Positions 4,729 to 5,446 of a DNA stretch of 5,446 nt are shown one piece after another. Location of the stretch: positions 1 to 5,446 of the forward strand of contig PXSZ01000024.1 in NCBI GenBank assembly GCA_003023105.1. Reading direction: 5' to 3'. How positions within the stretch are numbered: position 1 is the first letter of the stretch; each line of letters starts with the position of its first letter. The notes under the pieces are model-generated. The model had not been told where the DNA came from, ran no database searches, and was given only the letters and a program-made list of their open reading frames with translations. The DNA comes from Bacteroidetes bacterium QH_10_64_37 (GTDB lineage Bacteria; Bacteroidota; Rhodothermia; Rhodothermales; Salinibacteraceae). The position numbers and the translations under genes are program-made.

Positions 4729-5298
4729 ATGGACACGCTCCTTTCCATCGGGTTGGGTGTCGGGCTGGCGGCGGCGTGTGGCTTTCGCATCTTCGTGCCG
4801 CCTCTGGCGATGACGCTCGCGGAGCGCGTCGGCTACCTGGAGCTGGCCGAGGGCTTCGCGTGGCTGGACAGCGAGAGGGCGCTCTGGATCCTGGCCGCCG
4901 CCATGGCGCTGGAGACCCTGGCCTACTTCATCCCCTTCCTCGACAACGCCCTCGACACCCTCGCCACCCCGGCAGCCACGGGCGCAGGCATCCTCGCCAG
5001 CGCTTCGGTCCTGGGCGACGTCTCGCCGGCGCTGCAATGGGCGCTGGCGGCTGTGGCGGGCGGCGGGACGGCAGGCCTCGTGCAGAGCGGAACCGTGGCG
5101 ACGCGCGCGGCGTCCTCAACGAGCACCAGCGGACTGGGAAATTTTCTCATCGCTGCCGGTGAGGCACTCCTCTCAGCCCTCACGTCGCTGCTGGCCCTCT
5201 TCGCGCCGCTCGCAGCGCTGGCGCTAGCGGCCCTCCTGTGCTTCTTTGCGGCGCGTGCCCTGCTGCGACGGTGGCGCACGAAGACTGTGCGAGAGTAA
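4729..5298 (+). CDS. DUF4126-type multi-pass membrane protein
   Basis: A 189-residue, Ala/Leu-rich integral membrane protein resembling the DUF4126 family, whose function is unknown. Family-like features: an N-terminal helix running into ACGFRIFVPPLAMTL (16-30), a segment ending in ALETLAYFIPFLDNALDTLA (about 60-79) where the E..AYFIP.LDN.LDT pattern is the family signature, TPAATGAG (80-87), a helix with AVAGGGTAGLVQSGTVATRA, and the conserved STSTSGLGNFLIAAGE segment before the last hydrophobic stretch (LTSLLALFAPLAALALAALL). The C-terminus is basic (RRWRTKTVRE). About five or six membrane-spanning or re-entrant segments are likely. ATG 4729 gives a compact start at the first hydrophobic helix; no strong ribosome binding site is seen. 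It is codirectional with lexA but 221 bp away, so probably its own unit, and converges with the gene entering from the right edge. Confidence 0.85.
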   Translation: MDTLLSIGLGVGLAAACGFRIFVPPLAMTLAERVGYLELAEGFAWLDSERALWILAAAMALETLAYFIPFLDNALDTLATPAATGAGILASASVLGDVSPALQWALAAVAGGGTAGLVQSGTVATRAASSTSTSGLGNFLIAAGEALLSALTSLLALFAPLAALALAALLCFFAARALLRRWRTKTVRE

Positions 5299-5327
5299 AC
5301 GCCGCGAAGTACTGAAGCTTGGTGATG

Positions 5328-5349
5328 GGGACTACGTCCAGAACGTCCC
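5328..5349. terminator. Possible stem-loop between convergent genes
   Basis: GGGAC (5328-5332) can pair with GTCCC (5345-5349); alternatively the two ACGT copies (5334-5337 and 5343-5346) form the inner stem. It sits in the 53-bp gap between two convergent stop codons, where a shared terminator would be expected, but it lacks a T-run on either strand. Confidence 0.25.
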
Positions 5350-5351
5350 AG

Positions 5352-5446
5352 TTACTCCTTTTGCCAGGGCCAGCGGCCGGTTAGTTCAACCTCCAACGTA
5401 AAGCTGAGGAAGGTACGGATGAGCACAATGATGGCCAATACGCCAA
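5352..5446 (-). CDS. C-terminal end of a DUF1622-like membrane protein, runs off right edge
   Basis: The minus strand has 30 codons ending in TAA (5354-5352): GVLAIIVLIRTFLSFTLEVE then LTGRWPWQKE. A hydrophobic helix followed by LIRTFLSFxLExE and a terminal GRWPW motif resembles, from memory, the end of DUF1622 proteins, small membrane proteins of unknown function. The reading is too short for a firm family call, but its composition (membrane helix, amphipathic conserved tail, stop at a plausible place) and position convergent to the DUF4126-type gene support it as a real gene. The frame was read from the reverse complement because it is too short to appear among longer open frames. Confidence 0.65.
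   Translation of the reverse strand, partial: GVLAIIVLIRTFLSFTLEVELTGRWPWQKE

Overview
The window looks like a piece of chromosome from a GC-rich, moderately to extremely halophilic member of the Rhodothermota/Bacteroidota, most likely Salinibacter or a close relative. This is inferred from the high GC content, the acidic proteins (LexA, the response regulator and the small membrane protein are rich in Asp/Glu), the weak or absent Shine-Dalgarno sequences and the overall style of the proteins. No taxonomic search was run.

Layout, left to right. (1) 1-428, minus: the N-terminal 142 residues of an extended SDR NAD-dependent epimerase/dehydratase, which continues off the left edge. (2) 463-711, plus: a 5'-truncated remnant of a four-helix-bundle (S23/intervening-sequence-type) protein, followed by a six-unit array of 7-bp repeats. 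(3) 712-906: intergenic, with only a faint broken protein-like trace on the minus strand. (4) 907-1668, minus: an OmpR/PhoB-type response regulator with no kinase in view. (5) 1846-2160, plus: a small single-pass membrane protein whose stop codon lies in a 13-bp tandem duplication. (6) 2193-2636, minus: a membrane-anchored ComEA-like helix-hairpin-helix protein. (7) 2637-2900: a divergent intergenic region holding a heptamer-built inverted repeat. (8) 2901-3737, plus: recO. (9) 3857-4507, plus: lexA. (10) 4729-5298, plus: a DUF4126-type membrane protein. (11) 5352-5446, minus: the last 30 codons of a membrane protein that resembles DUF1622, entering from the right edge.

Functionally, the middle of the window groups DNA-handling genes: a probable DNA-uptake/DNA-binding protein (ComEA-like), the recombination mediator RecO and the SOS repressor LexA. 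RecO and LexA are codirectional with a 119-bp gap that carries an AT-rich candidate operator. RecO appears to have lost the zinc-binding cysteines usual in the family.

The most unusual signal is a pair of 7-nt-periodic repeat arrays. One lies just downstream of the decayed four-helix-bundle gene. The other is folded as a near-perfect inverted repeat upstream of recO. Their shared architecture but different unit sequence suggests remnants of a family of small mobile or structured elements associated with four-helix-bundle proteins.
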